Below are positions 61,984-64,000 of a stretch of DNA of 64,000 nt, in pieces. The notes under the pieces were generated by a model. That model was not told the DNA's origin. It ran no database searches and saw only the letters and a program-made list of their open reading frames with translations. Numbering within the stretch: the first letter of the stretch is position 1; each line of letters starts with the position of its first letter. A program made the translations under genes and the position numbers. This DNA is from Macrobrachium rosenbergii (lineage: Eukaryota > Arthropoda > Malacostraca > Decapoda > Palaemonidae), in contig NC_089766.1 in NCBI RefSeq assembly GCF_040412425.1, positions 13,763,508 to 13,827,507 of the forward strand. Reading direction: 5' to 3'.

Positions 61984-62848
61984 TCCCAACGAAGAACTAG
62001 CAACATGGGAGAGGATACAATCCAGAGTAGTGACCAGTGTGTGTGTGTGTGTGTGTGTACGTGAGAGAGAGGGTATGCATGGCCGACGAGGCAGTACGAA
62101 CACCCGTATTTAAAATATAGGTACATAGTTTAGAAATAAAACCTAAAGCAATCAACAACGCCACGCATAAGAGAAACGAAGAAGAACAGAAAATCAAGTT
62201 AATATAACCAAGTGTCATTCATAACAGCCCGTCTCCCCCCGGTACCCCCTCCTCCCAAAAAACGTAATTTTTATCATTTGCATTGTTTCTGCCACAGGAA
62301 TTACAGCTGGCATATTGTATGAAATAATAAGATCCACTTATCTCTCGACCAGGTAAACAGCGTCAATTTTAGAAATTAAAAGTCTACAACAGTAAAATAC
62401 AATTAAGGAAGCTTAAAATTGAAAAATACATCATGTATACATTCCAAACGCAATGATGATATTATATAAAATATTAGATTATATATTTTATAAACGTTTA
62501 CAATGCAGAGGGTTCACCACTGACTAAGAAGTCTAAGAATCAGCTTGGCAGTAACTTTTGCCTGGCTTTGTTTTCGTCTGAAGCCACCCCATAACACACC
62601 CGTCTGTATGATGATGGGAAAACACCCTAAAAGCCTAACTTCGGATCTGCAGAAAAAATTTACTTAAGAAATGGTGATTATTAATTAGCTATGAGAAAAA
62701 AAAGCATTTCAATAAAAAAAGGCTTTGGAATACTAAAATTTACTGAGTATTAAATGTATATTGACTGAAGAATTGGAAAATAAAAGAAAAAGAGTGGACA
62801 TAAATATTCAAAGTATGAAAAATGAAAAAGTTTCTGTAGACGTTCGTC

Positions 62849-62858
<10 letters not shown>
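61984..62858. other. Unique DNA with a short (GT)n run
   Basis: GT repeats at about 62038-62058 are followed by a brief GA run. No gene seen. Confidence 0.5.

Positions 62859-62934
<76 letters not shown>
62852..62934 (+). repeat. (GT)n-(GA)n compound microsatellite
   Basis: A short GT run, then about 73 bp of GA. Confidence 0.96.
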
Positions 62935-62936
<2 letters not shown>

Positions 62937-63333
62937 TCTTCTTTTTGATCCTAAAACCTGGGTTCACAAGAAATGGTGAACAATAGATATACCTTTTATT
63001 TCTTTTGTGTCTTCAGCAAAAAGGAAAAAGCAGAAAGGCGAGTTTTTAAAGATGTTTTCTGCATAACGCGTTGCAGTTTCTGAAAAATATAGTTTATAGA
63101 TACTGATATTCAGAAAATTTGTAATGAATAATTATGAATGCCCTATTCTATGTACACATAACGATGCACATTAATTAAATTCAGATATCTTCCTTCTTAA
63201 ACACATCTTATCTTAGCTTTGCCAATGCGAGTTTAATACAGAACTAGCACCGGCTGAGTTTTTCCTACACGCGTGGATAAAAATATATACTAATTTACCC
63301 CTTATTTCTTATTTACTGACTGTTCAGGTCAGT

Positions 63334-63370
<37 letters not shown>

Positions 63371-63380
63371 GTGTGTGTAA
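63334..63380 (+). repeat. (GT)n microsatellite
   Basis: About 45 bp of GT with one GC interruption. The rest of 62.95-64 kb is unique AT-rich DNA, with an A-run at 63556-63575, a short ATT run at the extreme end and no gene seen. Confidence 0.94.
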
Positions 63381-64000
63381 AAGAGAGTTATCTTACATGA
63401 CCTGTCTGCTAGTCATGAACTGTATTTAATATTACCCTATTTCCAAAACCATGTCTTGATACAAACTCGTGAGTTCTGTATCAGACAAAGTTACAATTAA
63501 CTTAAGGTGATTACGATGTTTCTTGTCGTCATTAATAATGGAACAGAGACGACATGAAAAAAAAAAAAAAAAAAAGCTAAGTGCAGATCTTGTTCAAAAC
63601 AGCTTGAAATTGTGATATACATGATCACACTCTGATGAGACAAAAAGGCGAAGAACATATGTTCTTCTACAGAGTTAGGACAGAGTCGAAGGTGGGGAAA
63701 TCTGATGAATGTGATGGTGAATTGAGGATTTCCTAAAAGTAAAAAATTAAAGGTCATTTCAGATGAAGAGGAAAGGTTAAAAATTTTATATCAATCTGAT
63801 TAAAGGAAAATATGAGATATGAAAGAGTAGGTTAAAGGCACAGAAGTTGTAGGAGGAGTTTAAGAGAGGTATGAAAAAATCAAAGATAAGACAAGTAAAT
63901 CTGGAAGGGAGAACCTGCGCTTATAACAGATGCATAAGGAGCAAAACCAGTGAATGCTGATGGAACTAAGACAGATAAATATTATTATTATTGAATATTA

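Overview
This is eukaryotic nuclear DNA, most likely from a decapod crustacean; a palaemonid-type shrimp would fit, but that is inference. The evidence is extreme simple-repeat density: dozens of (TA)n, (GA)n and (CA)n arrays of 50-300 bp and many (TAA)n tracts. It also carries interspersed families of a kind I associate with decapod genomes, including a tRNA-headed SINE, LINE 3' ends with TAA tails and a foldback element with a GC-rich terminal hairpin. I see no bacterial gene organisation, CRISPR array, rRNA or functional tRNA.

No complete protein gene can be supported. Nearly all long open frames are translations of microsatellites (poly-YI, poly-RE, poly-SL, poly-N) or of tandem repeats whose unit length is a multiple of three. 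The best coding signal is a 117-bp, 39-codon internal exon on the minus strand at 58296-58412, with good branch point, acceptor and donor. A weaker minus-strand terminal-exon candidate lies at 10329-10625. The simplest reading is a repeat-filled intron or intergenic region, perhaps of a minus-strand gene.

Layout: 1-1.06 kb, unique sequence with short ORFs. 1.06-4.37 kb, a 123-bp satellite of about 26 units that stays in frame as a 41-residue repeat. 4.4-5.6 kb, AT-rich unique DNA. 5.6-6.15 kb, a 31-bp minisatellite. 6.3-7.85 kb, a putative LTR with primer-binding site and gag start on the minus strand. 8-18 kb, foldback elements B1-B3 among long TA/GA/CA arrays. 18-21 kb, composite GA repeats, an ATT-tailed duplication and a 68-bp tandem array split by a SINE. 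21.5-22 kb, a SINE nested in a LINE relic with a 14-bp target-site duplication. 22.4-25.8 kb, family A copies, LINE 3' ends, a GCTGACA-type minisatellite and B4. 26-36 kb, TA/GA arrays, family A copy A3 and GC-rich patches near 32.3 and 34.5 kb. 36.7-37.5 kb, an inverted pair of family A copies. 40.4-40.9 kb, a 128-bp tandem repeat. 42-45 kb, very long TA arrays. 45.8-46.5 kb, a 27-bp minisatellite open in several frames. 48.1-48.5 kb, a 376-nt pure polypurine tract. 50.7-51.4 kb, B5 and a LINE relic. 53.7-56.3 kb, a G4-type C-rich tract, composite GA repeats, a second 27-bp minisatellite and a LINE 3' end. 58.3 kb, the exon. 60-62 kb, A7, an inverted-repeat element and a SINE.

The features do not form a pathway. 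The coherent story is repeat biology: retroposon tails seeding TAA microsatellites, GA tracts carried inside larger tandem duplications, and nested insertions that give relative ages.
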